From Phycisphaerales bacterium (GTDB taxonomy: Bacteria; Planctomycetota; Phycisphaerae; Phycisphaerales; SM1A02), in the NCBI GenBank assembly GCA_009691805.1, contig SIAK01000006.1:1-64000 (forward strand): a stretch of DNA of 64,000 nucleotides, written 5' to 3'. A model generated the notes under the pieces. The model was not told where the DNA came from, made no database searches, and saw only the letters and a program-made list of their open reading frames with translations. The position numbers were made by a program, and so were the translations under genes. Each line of letters opens with the position of its first letter. Position 1 is the stretch's first letter. Positions 62,500 through 64,000 of this stretch are shown one piece after another.

Positions 62500-64000
62500 G
62501 TTCCGCCCTCTCCCGTTTGTATCGACGCGTGGATGCGCTGCAACAAGGTCGGATGCTCCGCGCGGTGCTTTCGATCCTTCTCACCGTCGCAGTGATGACG
62601 ATGGGGCTTGTCGCTTCAAGTACGGCGGCGACGTTGCACACGGATGGAGAGTTGCTCGTTGAAGCACTCAAGACCGCGAACAACATCGAGAAGAACGCCG
62701 TCACGAACGAGTTGCTCAAGCAGGGCACGGTCACGATTGGATCGCGTGTGTACGGCGATGCCGAACTCGCGACGCAGTGGTCTGCAGCGTTCGCAGACAG
62801 CGGTCGCATCGAGCGAACGACAGAAGTTGCGGCGATGCTGCTCACGACTCGGATTCCTGCGTGGCTTCCTGGAATCTTCATCGACGATCCACAGACTTCC
62901 GTCTGGACAGCAATCGCGGTCATCGTTTTTCTGAATCTGTTGGTGTGGAGCGGGCTGTTCTTGCAAGGGCTCGTAACGATGCTTTGCGCAGCGACCGTGA
63001 GCGGAGTTGCGCTGGCCGGAGGCGAACGTGATTGGGCCGTGGCATTGCTTGGGGTTCCCCTCTCGATGCTCGCGTTCTTCCTGACGATTCGCATCGTCCT
63101 CAGCGTGCTCGATCGACGGGTTGGCATGTTTGCAGTGGCGACGACGGTCATTCGCGAAGCGATGTCGCAAGGCGTTGCCGTTGCGTTCGCGCTCGTTGCG
63201 ATCGGTGTCATTCCACTGTTGCCTCTCACGCTCGATGGCAGCGCGCCGCTGCGCTACCAGGTGCAGACATTCCTCTCGACGAGTTTGGGAGTTTCCTACG
63301 CCGTCACTGCGGTGATGACGCTGCTCCTCGGTTGCGCGACTGTCGCATTTGAAATCCGCGATCGGCAAGCGTGGTTGACGATGGTGAAGCCGATTTCCCG
63401 CGGTCGATGGCTGCTCGGAAAATGCCTCGGCATTCTCGCGCTCGACGTCGCGCTCTTGCTTGTCGCGACACTCACCACCTACGCGTGCTTGCTCGAGGTT
63501 CGAACGCGCCCAGCGACCGACATTTACGACGCGATCGCCGTCAGTGAAGAAGTGCTCGTCGCGCGCATCGGAACATTCCCGAACTACGAACTTCTTCCGA
63601 GCGATCGATTGCGCGAGATGGTCGAAAAGACGATCGCGACGGATCCTGCCATTCGCGAAGATCTCGAATCCAATCTTCGCCGCGAGGTGGATGTGAAGCG
63701 CGAACTTGCGCGCCAGTATCAAGGCGATTGGCTCAAGCAGCAACGATCGGTCGCGCCCGGCGGCGAATTGGAATTCCACTTCTCTGGTCTTGGCGATGCG
63801 AAGCGCGCAAATGTTCCGCTCGCACTGCGCTACAAGTTCTACTCAGGTTCGAGTGATTCGCACGAAACCTATCCCGTCGTGTTTGTGTTCGACGGTGAAG
63901 TCGGTTGGACCGACAGCAAGTTTGTCGCTGCGCAGACCAACGTGCTGGCTGTACCAGCGGCGGCGATTGCGGCCGACGGTAGCTTGAAGTTACGCATCCA
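62496..64000 (+). CDS. ABC permease, cut by the window edge
   Basis: At least 501 codons from a GTG overlapping the ATPase stop; no stop codon before the end of the window. One hydrophobic helix (about 24-44) is followed by an extracytoplasmic part (about 45-135), then about six membrane helices to residue 345. Within them lies E-I-R-D-R-Q-A-W-L-T-M-V-K-P-I-S-R-G-R-W, a coupling motif like that of the divergent permease at 55411-56442. After the last helix a second large domain begins (F-P-N-Y-E-L-L-P, then W-L-K-Q-Q-R-S-V-A-P), probably beta-rich and extracytoplasmic. It is the permease subunit served by the preceding ATPase; the substrate is unknown. Confidence 0.85.
   Translation, partial: MSSALSRLYRRVDALQQGRMLRAVLSILLTVAVMTMGLVASSTAATLHTDGELLVEALKTANNIEKNAVTNELLKQGTVTIGSRVYGDAELATQWSAAFADSGRIERTTEVAAMLLTTRIPAWLPGIFIDDPQTSVWTAIAVIVFLNLLVWSGLFLQGLVTMLCAATVSGVALAGGERDWAVALLGVPLSMLAFFLTIRIVLSVLDRRVGMFAVATTVIREAMSQGVAVAFALVAIGVIPLLPLTLDGSAPLRYQVQTFLSTSLGVSYAVTAVMTLLLGCATVAFEIRDRQAWLTMVKPISRGRWLLGKCLGILALDVALLLVATLTTYACLLEVRTRPATDIYDAIAVSEEVLVARIGTFPNYELLPSDRLREMVEKTIATDPAIREDLESNLRREVDVKRELARQYQGDWLKQQRSVAPGGELEFHFSGLGDAKRANVPLALRYKFYSGSSDSHETYPVVFVFDGEVGWTDSKFVAAQTNVLAVPAAAIAADGSLKLRI

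Overview
The window looks like chromosomal DNA of a Planctomycetota bacterium, most likely of the class Phycisphaerae. This is inferred from gene content rather than from a marker: a DUF1573 lipoprotein, a secreted pair of ClpP-fold proteins, three SPFH proteins beside an ABC exporter, a GldG-type ABC auxiliary protein with a DUF4340 partner, and an EF-P with a PGNLR tip. Base composition is GC-rich by eye (high fifties percent). Genes are tightly packed and many neighbours overlap by 4 bases (ATGA, GTGA or TTGA), so translational coupling is common. No rRNA, tRNA, CRISPR array, insertion sequence, integrase or phage gene was seen. Most of the window is ordinary core genome.

Left part (1-15000). 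Two identical 137-bp structured repeats lie just after the efp stop codon. Then come an unlisted small ORF with a clear terminator, a DUF1573 lipoprotein, a TSUP permease, a 3D-domain protein and yifB. On the minus strand a 153-residue unknown, a glycogen-synthase-like glycosyltransferase and putA follow one another. Then prmC (with an odd insertion, and eight 10-bp repeats upstream) and a GAF/response-regulator protein converge.

Middle (15000-36500). An ABC export operon encodes an ATPase, a permease fused to a GldG domain, and a DUF4340 protein. Facing it is a SpoIIE-type phosphatase coupled to ribD. Then, all on the minus strand, come fusA, an RNase HII-like protein, mnmA, a class I fructose-bisphosphate aldolase and a P-type ATPase with an unusual membrane motif. 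gpsA diverges from these. A short PTS/ribosome-hibernation cluster follows (hpf, ptsN, ptsH), then a secreted metalloprotease with a PDZ domain, purN and a thioesterase.

Right part (36500-64000). A glycosyltransferase-methyltransferase fusion faces uvrA. Next are uvrB, an FtsX-type permease with its ATPase, and gcvH, then a divergent leader with a promoter and terminator-like hairpin. A plus-strand run encodes a TIM-barrel protein, cmk, plsC, a CCA-adding/poly(A) polymerase family enzyme, two secreted ClpP-fold proteins and a small membrane protein. The last 8.5 kb hold a minus-strand ABC permease and, diverging from it, three SPFH (HflK/HflC-like) genes followed by an ABC ATPase and a permease cut off by the window edge. 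I consider that SPFH-ABC block the most interesting multi-gene unit here, together with the GldG-fusion export operon and the 137-bp structured repeats.
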